This document shows, piece after piece, positions 52,428 through 63,403 of a DNA stretch of 64,000 nt. Position numbers and translations under genes: made by a program. Position 1 is the first letter of the stretch, and the number at the start of each line of letters is the position of its first letter. The stretch lies in the NCBI RefSeq assembly GCF_007018905.1, contig NZ_CP041402.1, positions 2,902,001-2,966,000 on the forward strand. Direction: 5' to 3'. Origin of the DNA: Tardiphaga sp. vice304. GTDB taxonomy: Bacteria > Pseudomonadota > Alphaproteobacteria > Rhizobiales > Xanthobacteraceae. Under the pieces are notes generated by a model, which was given only the letters and a program-made list of their open reading frames with translations, was not told where the DNA came from and did not search any database.

Positions 52428-53924
52428 ATGGAAGTTCTTACGACGGCCGAAATGAGCGAGGCGGACCGGCTGACGATCGCAGCCGGCATCGCCGGCTTCG
52501 AACTGATGCGCCGTGCCGGCCAGGCTGTGGCCGATGCGGCGATGGATCTGGCAGACGAGGGATCGATCCTGGTGATCGCCGGGCGCGGCAACAATGGCGG
52601 CGACGGCTTTGTCGCGGCGACTGAACTGGCCGCGCGCGGGCGCGAGGTCGAAGTCATGCTGCTCTGCGACCCCGCCACGCTCAAGGGAGACGCCGCATTG
52701 GCGGCAGCCGCGTGGAAGGGGCAGATCCTGTCCTGGGATCCCGCTGCGATCGGATCGCCGGCCTTGATCATCGACGCGCTGTTCGGCGCCGGGCTGGATC
52801 GGCCCGTCAAGGGCGAACCGCTGGCGATGATCGAGGCGATCAATACCGCAGGCGTGCCGGTGTTGGCGGTGGACCTGCCGAGCGGAATCAACGGCACCAC
52901 CGGCGCCGTGGTGGGCGCCGCGGTCCGCGCGTTGGAGACGGTGACGTTCTTTCGCCCGAAGCCCGGCCACATGCTGCTGCCGGGACGGGTCCATGCCGGG
53001 CAGTTGCGGGTGGTCGATATCGGCATCGATGCCGATGTGCTGGAGACGATCCGGCCGCTGACTTCCGACAATACGCCGGACGCCTGGGCCACCGCATTTC
53101 CGGCGCCGCGGATCGACAGTCACAAATTCTCCCACGGCCATGCCGTGATCCTCTCGGGCGGGATTGCCTCGACCGGCGCGGCACGGCTGTCGGCCCGCGG
53201 CGCGCTGCGCGCCGGGGCCGGGCTGGTGACGGTGGCCTCGCCGCGCGAGGCGCTGGCGGTCAATGCCGGCGCGCTGACGGCAATTATGGTGCGGCCGGTC
53301 GACACGGCCGAGGAGTTTGCTGAGCTGATCGGCCGCAAGGTCAATGCCTGCGTGATCGGGCCGGGCGCCGGCGTCGGCGACCGCACCCGCGACTTCGTGC
53401 TGGCGTTGCTGTCGGCGAAACGTCACGCCGTGCTCGATGCCGACGCCCTGACCAGCTTTGCCGACGCGCCGGAAAAACTGTTCGCGGCGATCAAGGCGTC
53501 GCCGGAAGTGCATATTGTTCTGACCCCGCATGAAGGCGAATTCCCCAGGTTGTTCAGTGACATGAGCAACAAACATCCACTGCGCTCGAAGCTCGAGCGG
53601 GTGCGTGCGGCAGCCGAGCGCGCCGGCGCCGTCGTGCTGCTGAAGGGGCCGGACACCGTAATCGCATCGCCGGACGGCCGCGCGGTGATTTCAGCCAACG
53701 CGCCGCCCTGGCTGGGGACCGCGGGCTCCGGCGACGTGCTGGCGGGGATCATTGCCGGCTTCCTGGCGCAGGGCGTTGCCGCCTTCGAAGCTGCCTGCAT
53801 CGGCGTCTGGATGCACGGCGAGGCCGGCTCAGAGGCCGGGCCGGGTCTGATCGCAGAGGACCTGCCGGAGACGCTCCCCGCAGTGTTCCGACGGCTCTAT
53901 GACCGGTTCGAGTTCCAGTATTGA
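52428..53924 (+). CDS. nnr: NAD(P)H-hydrate epimerase/dehydratase (bifunctional)
   Basis: 498 aa from the ATG at 52428 (AGAGGAAACG upstream). It repairs hydrated NADH and NADPH. The N-terminal 210 residues are the YjeF epimerase (VIAGRGNNGGDGFVAATELA, DALFGAGLDRPVKG, DLPSGINGTTG). The C-terminal part is the ADP-dependent dehydratase (HGHAVILSGGIASTGAARLS, LTPHEGEFPRLF, LLKGPDTVIASPDGR, LGTAGSGDVLAGIIAGFLAQ). The open frame reaches upstream to 52293, through the NtrC box. It converges with the next gene; the two stops are one base apart. Confidence 0.93.
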   Translation: MEVLTTAEMSEADRLTIAAGIAGFELMRRAGQAVADAAMDLADEGSILVIAGRGNNGGDGFVAATELAARGREVEVMLLCDPATLKGDAALAAAAWKGQILSWDPAAIGSPALIIDALFGAGLDRPVKGEPLAMIEAINTAGVPVLAVDLPSGINGTTGAVVGAAVRALETVTFFRPKPGHMLLPGRVHAGQLRVVDIGIDADVLETIRPLTSDNTPDAWATAFPAPRIDSHKFSHGHAVILSGGIASTGAARLSARGALRAGAGLVTVASPREALAVNAGALTAIMVRPVDTAEEFAELIGRKVNACVIGPGAGVGDRTRDFVLALLSAKRHAVLDADALTSFADAPEKLFAAIKASPEVHIVLTPHEGEFPRLFSDMSNKHPLRSKLERVRAAAERAGAVVLLKGPDTVIASPDGRAVISANAPPWLGTAGSGDVLAGIIAGFLAQGVAAFEAACIGVWMHGEAGSEAGPGLIAEDLPETLPAVFRRLYDRFEFQY

Positions 53925-53925
53925 G

Positions 53926-55257
53926 CTAGGCGACCTCGAACGAGCGCATCAGCCTGGGCGCGGCCCAGTCGGTGGCAAAGGCTTCCATGCCCCAGCGGCC
54001 GGGATACTCGGCGGCGAAGGCGATGCGGTGGGTCTGGTTGGGTTGCATGGCCAGCGTGTCCAGCCAGTACGGCTTCCAGCCATCGTCGAGCCGGTCGAGC
54101 AGGCGGAAGGGGTGGCCGTGCAGATGAAACACCGCCGCGGTGTTGTCCCGGTTGGTGAGGGCGAGCACGACGACGCGGCCGGGCTTGACGCGAAAGGCCG
54201 GCGCCGACGCGGTGATGCCGGCAGGCTTCACCCATTCCGGTTTGGCCGCGGCGGCGCCCCCGATCGTCAGATCGATGCGCTGGGCCGATTTGAGATCCAG
54301 CCGCGCCGGCAGCCCGTTGGACGGCAGCGGCGCGGGTGGCGGCAGGGCGCGGTCGCGGGCCGGGGCCTCGCCGGAGACGACGAGCTTGCCGATCGTGCGG
54401 GCTTGCTTGCCGTCATGGAGCATCAGGCCGGAAGTCGTTCCGGCGGGTTTGGTGATATCGATGAAGGCGTCGATCCGCGTGCCCGGCGCCAGCACCAGCT
54501 GGCTGTTGCGGGCGAGGAAGGGCTCGGCGGGCTGCCCGTCAATGGCCATCACGCGGATCTCTTGATCCTCAATTCGTAAAGCAATGACAGATCGTTGGCA
54601 GCCATTGATAATCCGAATTCTGAGCCGCTCGTTGATTCTGGCTGCGAGGTCGAGGGTCGGCTTGCCGTTGATCGTGAACAGCGTTGCGGCGTCTTTCGGG
54701 TCGCTGCCGGGGGCGATCGCGGTGCCATCCGCGCGCAGCCGGAAATCCTCGATCAGCCAGACCTCGTCGCGGTCCACCTCCGGTGGCGCGGCCTCCTGCA
54801 CGACACAGGCCCGCGCCGGTGACGGCAGCGCCTGGCCGTCGCCGAGCAACCGGGCGTCGAGCAGCCCGGTGCCGGCATGACGCAGCGGCAGCCGGAAGGC
54901 GTCCTTGCCGCCGGCGGCCATGGGCGGTCGGCCGAGCAGCGGCTCGGCGCGCGCGATGCCACCAAGGCCACGCCACATCAGCGCAATGGGCACCGGCAGG
55001 TCGTTCTGGAGGCTGATGTCGATCTCATCGCCTTGCTTGAACCGGAGAATTTCGTCGGCCCCCGAGAGCAGCCAGGCCGGCGTCGGCGTGCCGGGGGCCA
55101 GCGCCAGCGTTCCAGCCCCGGCGCGCAAAGCGAGGGAAGGCCGCCCCTGGGCAGCGGCCGGTGATGGCGTCCACGAGGCCAGCGAAGGCACCAGAATCGT
55201 CCCGCCCAATCCGGCGAGCAGGGTGCGGCGGCTGAGGGCAGGTGGCGCGTGTGTCAT
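53926..55257 (-). CDS. Multicopper-oxidase-like protein with missing copper ligands (FtsP/SufI-like)
   Basis: 443 aa from the ATG at 55257. It has a twin-arginine signal (LSRRTLLAGLGG) ending near AAAQG, so it should be exported folded. Three cupredoxin domains are suggested. The N-terminal copper motif HWHG is replaced by MWRG near residue 93; HLHGHPF is kept near 380; the C-terminal HCHxxxHxxxxM is replaced by GRWGMEAFATDW. So the trinuclear and type 1 sites cannot be complete, and oxidase activity is unlikely. SufI/FtsP is a known case of such a degenerate protein, with a division role. Confidence 0.8.
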   Translation of the reverse strand: MTHAPPALSRRTLLAGLGGTILVPSLASWTPSPAAAQGRPSLALRAGAGTLALAPGTPTPAWLLSGADEILRFKQGDEIDISLQNDLPVPIALMWRGLGGIARAEPLLGRPPMAAGGKDAFRLPLRHAGTGLLDARLLGDGQALPSPARACVVQEAAPPEVDRDEVWLIEDFRLRADGTAIAPGSDPKDAATLFTINGKPTLDLAARINERLRIRIINGCQRSVIALRIEDQEIRVMAIDGQPAEPFLARNSQLVLAPGTRIDAFIDITKPAGTTSGLMLHDGKQARTIGKLVVSGEAPARDRALPPPAPLPSNGLPARLDLKSAQRIDLTIGGAAAAKPEWVKPAGITASAPAFRVKPGRVVVLALTNRDNTAAVFHLHGHPFRLLDRLDDGWKPYWLDTLAMQPNQTHRIAFAAEYPGRWGMEAFATDWAAPRLMRSFEVA

Positions 55258-55408
55258 GTCGGAATCCCGACCATTTTCGCCGGCCGGTGTCCAGTACGGC
55301 GGTGATTGTGTCGCAGGGCTTGCCAAACCCATTTTTTTTGATGCGAACCATCATCCCCATGTTATAAGCCCGCCGCTCGCGGCATCGCGGCCGAACAGCA
55401 TGTTTTAC

Positions 55409-55493
55409 GCGGGCGTGGCGGAATTGGTAGACGCAGCGGCTTTAGGTGCCGCCGACGCAAGTTGTGGGGGTTCGAGTCCCTCCGCCCGCACCA
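55409..55493 (+). tRNA. tRNA-Leu (anticodon TAG)
   Basis: Acceptor stem GCGGGCG/CGCCCGC, anticodon stem GCGGC/GCCGC with loop TTTAGGT, a long variable arm (class II), T-loop TTCGAGT, discriminator A and encoded CCA. There is no sign of an inserted element here. Confidence 0.96.
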
Positions 55494-55654
55494 AACGTTC
55501 ACAGCGTTTGACATTGAGTTTTCCGGGCACGTTTCGACAAGGAGATCCTTGATGGAATGGGCTCGACACGAACGGTGGAAGGTTTCGGCCTGCCATTGCA
55601 CCATTTTACAACGTCCGGCCTGCGCGCCGGACCAGCGAGAAGAAGATTGACGCC

Positions 55655-57016
55655 ATGCAGGTGAATGAAACCGTTTCCGACGGGCTGAAGCGCGAATTCC
55701 AGGTCAACGTTCCGGCCGCCGACATCGAAGCCAAGGTCGATGCGCGCCTCGACGACATGAAGGGCAAGGTCAAGCTCAACGGCTTCCGCCCCGGCAAGGT
55801 CCCGATGGGCCACCTGAAGCGCCTGTACGGCCGCTCGGTCGCCGCCGAGACCGTCGAGGAGCTGATCCGCGACACCAATTCGCAGATCTTCACCGAGCGT
55901 GGCTTCCGCCTGGCCACGGAGCCCAAGGTGACGATGCCGACCGAGCAGAAGGAAGTCGAAGACATCCTGAGCGGCAAGTCGGACCTCAATTACACCGTGG
56001 CGATCGAAGTCGTCCCCGCCATCGAACTGGCCGACTTCAAGAGCTTCTCGGTCGAGAAGCCGGTCGCCGAGGTCGCCGAGTCGGACGTCGATGAGGCCAT
56101 CAAGCGCGTCGCCGACCAGAACCGCGCGTTCAACGCCAAGGCCGAGGGCGAGAAGGCCGCCTCCGGCGACCGTGTCACCGTCAGCTTCAAGGGCACCATC
56201 GACGGCACCCCGTTCGACGGCGGCACCGGCGAGGACATCCAGGTCCTTATCGGTTCCAACACCTTCATCCCGGGCTTCGAGGAACAGTTGATCGGCATCG
56301 GCGCCGGAGAAACCCGCACCCTGAAGGTCGAATTCCCGAAGAACTATGCCAGCGACACGCTGGCCGGCAAGCCGGCCGAGTTCGAGACCACCGCGACCAA
56401 GATCGAGTCGCCGGTCGATACCGTGATCGATGACGAGTTCGCCAAGACGCTCGGCCTGGAATCGCTCGACAAGCTCAAGGAAGCCGCCAAGGAGCGCCTG
56501 ACCCAGGAATACGCCGGCGCGACCCGCCAGCGCGTCAAGCGCGTGCTGCTGGATCGTCTCGACGAAACCCACCAGTTCGGCGCGCCGCCGTCGCTGGTCG
56601 AGGAAGAGTTCAAGCTGATGTGGAATTCCATCAAGTCGGAGATGGAATCGACCGGCAAGAGCTTCGCGGACGAGAACACCACCGAAGAAGCCGCGATGGA
56701 AGAATACCGCAAGATCGCCGACCGCCGCGTTCGCCTCGGCCTTGTGCTGTCGGAGATCGGCGAGAAGAACAAGATCACTGTGACCGACGACGAAGTGTCC
56801 CGCGCCGTGATCGAGCGGGCGCGTTCGATGCCCGGTCGCGAGAAGGAAGTCTGGGACTATTACCGCAACAATGCCAATGCCTTGGCCCAGCTTCGTGCAC
56901 CGATCTACGAGGACAAGGTGGTCGATTACATCCTTGAGCTCGCCAACGTGACCGAGAAGAAGGTCAGCCGCGAAGAGCTCTACAAGGACGAGGAAGCGGA
57001 CAAGACCGCGGCCTGA
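55655..57016 (+). CDS. tig: Trigger factor
   Basis: 453 aa. Ribosome-bound chaperone and peptidyl-prolyl isomerase. The ribosome-binding signature [17 protein letters not shown] lies in the N-terminal domain; the FKBP-like domain has [20 protein letters not shown]; the C-terminal arms carry the chaperone part. First gene of the tig-clpP-clpX-lon protein-quality block. A tRNA-Leu lies just upstream. Confidence 0.96.
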   Translation: MQVNETVSDGLKREFQVNVPAADIEAKVDARLDDMKGKVKLNGFRPGKVPMGHLKRLYGRSVAAETVEELIRDTNSQIFTERGFRLATEPKVTMPTEQKEVEDILSGKSDLNYTVAIEVVPAIELADFKSFSVEKPVAEVAESDVDEAIKRVADQNRAFNAKAEGEKAASGDRVTVSFKGTIDGTPFDGGTGEDIQVLIGSNTFIPGFEEQLIGIGAGETRTLKVEFPKNYASDTLAGKPAEFETTATKIESPVDTVIDDEFAKTLGLESLDKLKEAAKERLTQEYAGATRQRVKRVLLDRLDETHQFGAPPSLVEEEFKLMWNSIKSEMESTGKSFADENTTEEAAMEEYRKIADRRVRLGLVLSEIGEKNKITVTDDEVSRAVIERARSMPGREKEVWDYYRNNANALAQLRAPIYEDKVVDYILELANVTEKKVSREELYKDEEADKTAA

Positions 57017-57038
57017 TCCAGGCCGCCGTGCTCTCCTT

Positions 57039-57206
57039 CACCTCTCCCCCCGCGCGAAGCAAGCTTCGCTAGAGGGGAGAGGTCGGATGGGAGAGCGAAG
57101 CGAACCCATCCGGGTGAGGGGGCTTGGCGCCGTCGATAGGCCGTCGCCCCTCACCCGAACCCTCGCTGACGCGAGGCTCCGACCTCTCCACACCGGGGAG
57201 AGGTGG
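57039..57206. repeat. Dispersed CACCTCTCCCC-type inverted repeat
   Basis: Nested arms: CACCTCTCCCCC (57039-57050) with GGGGAGAGGTGG (57195-57206), GGGAGAGGTCGG with CCGACCTCTCC, and GGGTGAGGGG with CCCCTCACCC. A second, related copy lies at 62685-62810; both have a GATAG-C-CGT segment before the CCCCTCACCC arm. It takes up a third of the gap 57017-57502 between tig and clpP, in which no gene is seen. Confidence 0.8.
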
Positions 57207-57502
57207 TTGAGCGCCACCGATGGCTCCGGCTTTCGGCCGGCGTTAAGCTTATGTCTCGATACCGGCGATAGAGTTGCTGCATCGCTTTGCCGTGGCCGCA
57301 AGAATCGGCTTGAACTGGTGCCAGAGGGCATCGACGGCCTGTGGCCTTGTCGCCGCCCGATTGGCTCATATCTGTGGGCTCTGATTGTTATTCCTGCATC
57401 ACGGGACGTTCGTCCTCGTCCGGCCAGCCTTTACAGGTTCTCTCTCGCCGATCGACGCGCGTCCCCGCCAAACCAGACCTTCTCTAACCTTTCGGGTGAT
57501 CA

Positions 57503-58135
57503 ATGCGCGATCCGGTGGAAACCTACATGAACCTCGTGCCCATGGTGGTCGAACAGACCAACCGCGGCGAACGGGCCTATGACATCTTCTCGCGCCTGCT
57601 GAAGGAGCGCATCATCTTCGTGACCGGTCCGGTCGAGGACGGCATGTCGACGCTGACCGTCGCGCAGCTGCTGTTCCTCGAAGCCGAGAATCCGAAGAAG
57701 GAAATCTCGATGTACATCAATTCGCCGGGTGGCGTGGTGACGTCGGGCCTGGCGATCTACGACACCATGCAGTTCATTCGCCCGCCGGTCTCGACGCTTT
57801 GCGTCGGCCAGGCCGCCTCGATGGGCTCGCTGCTGCTCTGCGCCGGCCATAAGGACATGCGCTTCTCGCTGCCGAATTCGCGCATCATGGTGCACCAGCC
57901 GTCCGGCGGCTTCCAGGGCCAGGCGACCGACATCATGCTGCACGCCCAGGAAATCCTGAACCTGAAGAAGCGGCTCAACGAGATCTACGTCAAGCATACC
58001 GGCCAGAGCTATGAGAAGATCGAGGAGGCCTTGGAGCGCGACAAGTTCCTGACCGCCGACATGGCCAGGGAATTCGGTCTGATCGACAAGGTGATCGACA
58101 AGCGCGCCGAAGAATCGTCCGCGAAGGCGCCGTAG
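57503..58135 (+). CDS. clpP: ClpP protease subunit
   Basis: 210 aa. Tetradecameric serine protease that works with ClpX or ClpA. Catalytic Ser106 lies in [11 protein letters not shown], His in [12 protein letters not shown], and Asp in [15 protein letters not shown] (family position in this region). No long propeptide is seen. clpX follows after 433 bp. Confidence 0.97.
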   Translation: MRDPVETYMNLVPMVVEQTNRGERAYDIFSRLLKERIIFVTGPVEDGMSTLTVAQLLFLEAENPKKEISMYINSPGGVVTSGLAIYDTMQFIRPPVSTLCVGQAASMGSLLLCAGHKDMRFSLPNSRIMVHQPSGGFQGQATDIMLHAQEILNLKKRLNEIYVKHTGQSYEKIEEALERDKFLTADMAREFGLIDKVIDKRAEESSAKAP

Positions 58136-58150
58136 GACACATTTGGCGAA

Positions 58151-58186
58151 CCGGGACAGACGGCGCCTTCGCGCTATCTGTCCCGG
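58151..58186 (+). terminator. Hairpin after clpP
   Basis: A 10-bp stem (CCGGGACAGA/TCTGTCCCGG) closes a smaller GCGC-CTTC-GCGC hairpin, 15 bp after the clpP stop. There is no T-run, so it may be a weak terminator or an mRNA-protecting structure. The rest of the gap to clpX (58187-58568) shows no gene. Confidence 0.5.
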
Positions 58187-58568
58187 ATCGGGCTGTGATC
58201 CGGACAGATACCGCCGCGATCGGTATCAGGTTCCGTTTCGCCTTTGCGAGCGTTCCACTTTCGTGCTCGTCGGGGTGTGGCTTTCGTGCCTCGGCCGCCG
58301 AATTTGATGGCGGCGCTCGCGCAGCGGGAGCAAATCACGCTATTGTCACGGTGTCAGGCACCGTTGCGATTAGCGAATTCTTGATCATCGGCTGACAGCA
58401 TGGTTCGCTTAGGTGGATGGGTTAGTATTGCGGAAAGATTGAGTGCGCCATGATTCGTGCGGCATTCTGCAACGGGGTCTTTTTTGGTACGGATTTTGCT
58501 CTATCTACGGAGGAGTGCCGTAACAGGGCGACCGAACGAACTAGATCGAACGGCGGACGGAGAAGACA

Positions 58569-59837
58569 ATGAGTAAGGTCGGCACCAGCGACTCGAAGAA
58601 CACGCTGTATTGCTCGTTCTGCGGCAAGAGCCAGCACGAAGTTCGCAAATTGATCGCGGGTCCCACCGTCTTCATCTGCGACGAGTGCGTCGAGCTCTGC
58701 ATGGACATCATTCGGGAGGAAAACAAATCCTCACTGGTCAAGTCGCGCGACGGAATTCCGACGCCGAAGGAAATCTGCAAGGTTCTCGATGATTACGTCA
58801 TCGGCCAGAGCCATGCCAAGAAGGTCCTCTCGGTCGCGGTGCATAACCATTACAAGCGCCTCAACCACCAGACCAAGCACAATGACGTCGAACTGGCGAA
58901 GTCGAACATCCTGCTGATCGGACCGACCGGTTCGGGCAAGACGCTGCTCGCCCAGACGCTGGCGCGCATCCTCGACGTGCCGTTCACGATGGCCGACGCC
59001 ACCACGCTGACCGAAGCCGGCTATGTCGGCGAGGATGTCGAGAACATCATCCTGAAGCTGCTGCAGTCGGCCGACTACAATGTCGAGCGGGCGCAGCGCG
59101 GCATCGTCTATATCGACGAAATCGACAAGATCTCGCGCAAGTCCGACAATCCCTCGATCACCCGCGACGTGTCGGGCGAGGGCGTGCAGCAGGCCTTGCT
59201 GAAGATCATGGAAGGAACCGTGGCGTCGGTGCCTCCTCAGGGCGGCCGCAAGCATCCGCAGCAGGAGTTCCTGCAGGTCGATACCACCAACATCCTGTTC
59301 ATCTGCGGCGGTGCGTTCTCCGGCCTCGAAAAGATCATCTCGGCGCGCGGTCGGTCGACCTCGATCGGCTTTGCCGCCCAGGTTCTGGCGCCGGAAGACC
59401 GCCGCACCGGCGAAATCTTCCGCTTCGTAGAGCCCGAAGATCTGCTGAAGTATGGCCTGATCCCCGAATTCGTCGGTCGTCTGCCGGTCGTGGCGACGCT
59501 CGAGGATCTCGACGAGGCCTCGCTGAAGAAGATTCTGACCGATCCGAAGAACGCGCTGGTCAAGCAGTACCAGCGCCTGTTCGAGATGGAGAACATCGAG
59601 CTGACCTTCGCCGACGAGGCCCTGGGCGCGGTGGCGCGCAAGGCGATCGAACGCAAGACCGGCGCGCGCGGCCTGCGCTCCATTCTGGAAAGCATCCTGC
59701 TCGAAACGATGTTCGATCTTCCGGGTCTGGAAGGCGTCGAGGAAGTCGTGATCTCCCGCGAGGTCGTGGAAGGTACCGCTCGCCCGCTGTACATCTACGC
59801 GGACCGCGCCAACACCGAGAGCAGCGCCAGCGCCTGA
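58569..59837 (+). CDS. clpX: ClpX ATPase subunit
   Basis: 422 aa. Hexameric AAA+ unfoldase feeding ClpP. The N-terminal zinc finger has CSFCGKS and CDECVELC. Walker A is GPTGSGKT, Walker [11 protein letters not shown]; the IGFAAQ loop (IGF) that binds ClpP and the pore-loop GYVGED are present. The ending with sensor 2 [10 protein letters not shown] is intact. Confidence 0.98.
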   Translation: MSKVGTSDSKNTLYCSFCGKSQHEVRKLIAGPTVFICDECVELCMDIIREENKSSLVKSRDGIPTPKEICKVLDDYVIGQSHAKKVLSVAVHNHYKRLNHQTKHNDVELAKSNILLIGPTGSGKTLLAQTLARILDVPFTMADATTLTEAGYVGEDVENIILKLLQSADYNVERAQRGIVYIDEIDKISRKSDNPSITRDVSGEGVQQALLKIMEGTVASVPPQGGRKHPQQEFLQVDTTNILFICGGAFSGLEKIISARGRSTSIGFAAQVLAPEDRRTGEIFRFVEPEDLLKYGLIPEFVGRLPVVATLEDLDEASLKKILTDPKNALVKQYQRLFEMENIELTFADEALGAVARKAIERKTGARGLRSILESILLETMFDLPGLEGVEEVVISREVVEGTARPLYIYADRANTESSASA

Positions 59838-59871
59838 TCGGGCTACCGTGCTGCTTGACGAGACCTGACAA

Positions 59872-59908
59872 AACGGCTGCCGATCCGATCGGCAGCCGTT
59901 TTTTTTGC
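59872..59908 (+). terminator. Rho-independent terminator of clpX
   Basis: A 12-bp stem (ACGGCTGCCGAT with its complement) and a 3-nt loop, followed by eight T, 35 bp after the stop. Confidence 0.9.
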
Positions 59909-60163
59909 GAAAAAGAGTTGGCGGCAACCGTCCGCGGTGACCGGGTATTGGTACCAGTGGCAGACGCGATCGCGTCTCTTGACACCCCCCCGAGCCATAG
60001 CCACCTTAGGCTTTCGGCGAACATCTTTCCTCCCCCAAGATTCGCTATTACGATCCGGACAAGCGGAGCCTGAGGCGGCCGAGTGAGATGGAAAATCGGC
60101 ACCTTGTGGCGGTTGCGCAAAGAGCGGACCGCGAGCAGGGGGGTACAGCAAAAGGATTGGGCC

Positions 60164-62590
60164 ATGACTGCCTCCAAACCCCGGCCAACTATCATTCACG
60201 GCGAAAGCCACTCTTATCCGGTGCTGCCGCTGCGCGACATCGTGGTCTTCCCGCACATGATCGTGCCGCTGTTCGTCGGCCGCGAGAAATCGATCCGTGC
60301 CCTCGAAGAGGTGATGAAGAGCGACGCGCTGATCATGCTCGCCACGCAGAAGAATGCGTCGGACGACGATCCGGCCCCGGATTCCATCTACGAGATCGGC
60401 ACGCTCGCCAGCGTGCTGCAGCTCCTGAAGCTTCCCGACGGTACTGTGAAGGTCCTCGTGGAAGGCCTCGAGCGCGCCAAGGTCGAGAAGTATTCCGACC
60501 GTGCCGAATACTATGAAGCCACTGCCACCGCGCTGGCCGACACCGATGCTACCTCGGTCGAGGCGGAAGCGCTGTCGCGCTCGGTCGTGTCCGACTTCGA
60601 GAGCTATGTGAAGCTCAACAAGAAGATCTCCGCCGAGGTCGTCGGCGTCGTGCAGGCTATCACCGATTTCGCCAAGCTCGGCGATACGGTCGCGTCGCAT
60701 CTCGCCGTCAAGATTGCGGATCGCCAGGGCATCCTGGAGACGCTGTCGGTCACCGCGCGCCTGGAGAAGGTGCTCGGCCTGATGGAGAGCGAGATCTCGG
60801 TGTTGCAGGTCGAGAAGCGCATCCGCAGCCGCGTCAAGCGGCAGATGGAGAAGACCCAGCGCGAGTACTACCTCAACGAGCAGATGAAGGCGATCCAGAA
60901 GGAACTCGGCGACGACGAAGGTCGCGACGAGCTGGCCGACATCGAGGAGAAGATCGCCAAGACCAAGCTGTCCAAGGAAGCCCGCGAGAAGGCGCAGCAC
61001 GAGCTGAAGAAGCTGCGCCAGATGTCGCCGATGTCCGCGGAAGCGACCGTCGTGCGCAACTACCTCGACTGGCTGCTGTCGATTCCATGGAACAAGAAGT
61101 CCAAGGTCAAGAAGGACCTCGCCGCGGCGCAGGCCGTGCTCGACGAGGACCACTATGGCCTGGAGAAGGTCAAGGACCGCATCGTGGAGTATCTCGCGGT
61201 GCAGACCCGGGCCAACAAGCTGTCGGGCCCGATCCTGTGCCTCGTCGGTCCTCCCGGCGTCGGCAAGACCTCGCTCGGCAAGTCGATCGCGAAAGCGACC
61301 GGACGTGAGTTCGTGCGCGTGTCGCTCGGCGGCGTGCGCGACGAGGCGGAGATCCGCGGCCATCGCCGGACCTATATCGGTTCGATGCCCGGCAAGATCA
61401 TCCAGTCGATGCGCAAGGCCAAGACCTCGAACCCGCTGTTCCTGCTCGACGAGATCGACAAGATGGGCGCCGATTTCCGCGGCGATCCGTCGTCCGCGCT
61501 GCTCGAGGTCCTGGACCCCGAGCAGAACGGCACCTTCGCCGACCACTATCTGGAAGTGGACTACGACCTGTCCAACGTGATGTTCATCACCACGGCGAAC
61601 ACCCTGAATATTCCGGGGCCGCTGATGGACCGCATGGAGATCATCCGGATCGCCGGTTACACCGAGAACGAGAAGGTCGAGATCGCGCGCAAGCACCTGA
61701 TCCCGGTCGCGCTCTCCAAGCACGGTCTGGACAGCAAGGAATGGTCGATCGACGACGACGCCCTGCTGCTGATGATCCGCCGCTACACCCGCGAGGCGGG
61801 CGTGCGTAATCTCGAGCGCGAGCTCTCCACACTGGCCCGCAAGGCCGTGAAGGAGCTGATGCTCTCGAAGAAGAAGGTGGTGAAGGTCACCGAGAAGAAT
61901 ATCGAGGAATTCCTCGGCATTCCGAAATATCGCTTCGGCGAGATCGAGCTCGACGACCAGGTGGGCGTCGTGACCGGTCTGGCGTGGACCGATGTCGGCG
62001 GCGAGTTGCTGACCATCGAAGGCGTGATGATGCCCGGCAAGGGCCGCATGACCGTCACCGGCAATCTGCGGGACGTGATGAAGGAATCGATCTCGGCGGC
62101 GGCGTCCTACGTCCGCTCGCGCGCGATCACCTTCGGGATCGAACCGCCTTTGTTCGAGCGGCGCGACATCCACGTCCACGTGCCGGAAGGGGCGACCCCG
62201 AAGGACGGCCCGTCGGCCGGCGTGGCGATGGCCACGACGATCGTGTCGGTGCTGACCGGCATTCCGATCCGGCACGATCTTGCCATGACCGGCGAAATCA
62301 CGCTGCGCGGCCGGATCCTGCCGATCGGCGGATTGAAGGAGAAGTTGCTGGCAGCGGCCCGCGGCGGCATCAAGACGGTGCTGATCCCCGAGGACAATGC
62401 CAAGGACCTCACCGAGATCTCCGACGCCATCAAGGGCGGCATGACCATCATTCCGGTCGCCCGGATGGATGACGTGATCGCCAACGCCCTGGTGCGCAAG
62501 CCGATCCCGATCGAGTGGGAAGAGGACACCAAGCTGCCGGTCAAGCCGGACGCCGCCGACGAAGCCGGCAGCGGCCTCACCGCGCACTAA
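60164..62590 (+). CDS. lon: Lon ATP-dependent protease
   Basis: 808 aa from the ATG at 60164 (AAGGA upstream); the open frame upstream adds no similarity. It degrades damaged and regulatory proteins. The N-terminal substrate domain begins [20 protein letters not shown]; the AAA+ module has [11 protein letters not shown] and [10 protein letters not shown]; the protease domain has the catalytic Ser in [12 protein letters not shown] and Lys in [10 protein letters not shown]. Last gene of the tig-clpP-clpX-lon block. Confidence 0.98.
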   Translation: MTASKPRPTIIHGESHSYPVLPLRDIVVFPHMIVPLFVGREKSIRALEEVMKSDALIMLATQKNASDDDPAPDSIYEIGTLASVLQLLKLPDGTVKVLVEGLERAKVEKYSDRAEYYEATATALADTDATSVEAEALSRSVVSDFESYVKLNKKISAEVVGVVQAITDFAKLGDTVASHLAVKIADRQGILETLSVTARLEKVLGLMESEISVLQVEKRIRSRVKRQMEKTQREYYLNEQMKAIQKELGDDEGRDELADIEEKIAKTKLSKEAREKAQHELKKLRQMSPMSAEATVVRNYLDWLLSIPWNKKSKVKKDLAAAQAVLDEDHYGLEKVKDRIVEYLAVQTRANKLSGPILCLVGPPGVGKTSLGKSIAKATGREFVRVSLGGVRDEAEIRGHRRTYIGSMPGKIIQSMRKAKTSNPLFLLDEIDKMGADFRGDPSSALLEVLDPEQNGTFADHYLEVDYDLSNVMFITTANTLNIPGPLMDRMEIIRIAGYTENEKVEIARKHLIPVALSKHGLDSKEWSIDDDALLLMIRRYTREAGVRNLERELSTLARKAVKELMLSKKKVVKVTEKNIEEFLGIPKYRFGEIELDDQVGVVTGLAWTDVGGELLTIEGVMMPGKGRMTVTGNLRDVMKESISAAASYVRSRAITFGIEPPLFERRDIHVHVPEGATPKDGPSAGVAMATTIVSVLTGIPIRHDLAMTGEITLRGRILPIGGLKEKLLAAARGGIKTVLIPEDNAKDLTEISDAIKGGMTIIPVARMDDVIANALVRKPIPIEWEEDTKLPVKPDAADEAGSGLTAH

Positions 62591-62613
62591 GGATCGATCC
62601 TCACGACGACATC

Positions 62614-62642
62614 AGCGGCGCCCTTCGGGGCGCCGCTTTTTT
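62614..62642 (+). terminator. Rho-independent terminator of lon
   Basis: A 10-bp stem (AGCGGCGCCC/GGGCGCCGCT) with a TTCG loop, followed by TTTTT, about 23 bp after the stop. Confidence 0.9.
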
Positions 62643-62684
62643 GTGGGATGTGCCGACGTATTGCAGGCATCAGCGACGCCCCGT

Positions 62685-62810
62685 CACCTCTCCCCGTCGG
62701 GAGAGGTCGGTTATTCGAGCGTCAGCTCGAATATCCGGGCGAGGGGGTCTCGCGCCATCGATAGACCGTATCCCCTCACCCCCGCCCTCTCCCACAGGGA
62801 GAGGGGGCGC
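62685..62810. repeat. Dispersed CACCTCTCCCC-type inverted repeat (second copy)
   Basis: Related to 57039-57206: CACCTCTCCCC-GTC-GGGAGAGGT at the left, an inner ATTCGAGC/GCTCGAAT hairpin, CGATAGACCGTAT, CCCCTCACCC and a final CCTCTCCC/GGGAGAGG pair. It fills the gap between lon and the converging DUF4864 gene. Confidence 0.75.
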
Positions 62811-62863
62811 ACGGCCTGAGCGTCGCTGGGGCAATGGCTAGATCATAGGAGTGCGCGCGGTGC

Positions 62864-63268
62864 TTACGCCGAGGTGCCGACCGCCTTCAGCGTGCAGCCG
62901 ATGATTTTCAGGCTGCCGTCGGGCTGGACCTCCAGAAAGTACAGCGCATCCCACGGCACGCCTTCGGTATCGACGATGCGGACGTCCTGCTCGATTCGAC
63001 CGCCGACGCTGCGCGAATCCGTGAAGTCGAAACTCTTGTGGCGATACACCGGCGCGTAGCCGCTGCGGACCATCGCCATGAAGGTGTCGGGATCGCCGAA
63101 CATGCGCTGCAGCGCCGGCGCGGCATGAGAGTAGGCGGCCGCGGCATCGTCGCGGGCGAGCGCCTGTTCCTGCGCGCGGATCTCGTTTTGCGCAGCGGCG
63201 ACATCGTCGGCCCGCGCGGGGGCAGCCAGGCCCAGCAGCAGCGCAACCAGTAGAACGGCTACTCGCAT
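62864..63268 (-). CDS. DUF4864 secreted protein
   Basis: 134 aa from the ATG at 63268 with GGGAGAG upstream. A signal peptide (VAVLLVALLLGLAAPARA) precedes an NTF2-like helix-sheet domain: AQNEIRAQEQALARDDAAAA, FGDPDTFMAMVRSGYAPVYR and YFLEVQPDGSLKIIGC. The family is of unknown function; location is the periplasm. Confidence 0.8.
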   Translation of the reverse strand: MRVAVLLVALLLGLAAPARADDVAAAQNEIRAQEQALARDDAAAAYSHAAPALQRMFGDPDTFMAMVRSGYAPVYRHKSFDFTDSRSVGGRIEQDVRIVDTEGVPWDALYFLEVQPDGSLKIIGCTLKAVGTSA

Positions 63269-63403
63269 GTATCTCTCCCGTGCAGGCGACGGGCTATGCC
63301 GCCGGGCCATGCTGACAGATACTGGCAGGCCGGGCGTTTGGTTGCAGAGAATGCGCGAAAACCCGGCGACGGCGGCCCCCCGCCGTCGCCGCGAAGGCCG
63401 CGC

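Noticed and set aside
55362..55604. Minus-strand frame with CGRRDSNPHNLRRRHLKPLRL
   Set aside because: It is the antisense of tRNA-Leu and not a gene.
59978..60010. Heat-shock (sigma-32) promoter upstream of lon
   Set aside because: A CTTG box is present but the downstream CCACCTTAGG does not match the -10 pattern at the right distance.
59843..62587. 914-codon minus-strand frame opposite lon
   Set aside because: It is a mirror frame of lon caused by high GC; the product is Asp/His/Arg/Gly-rich noise.
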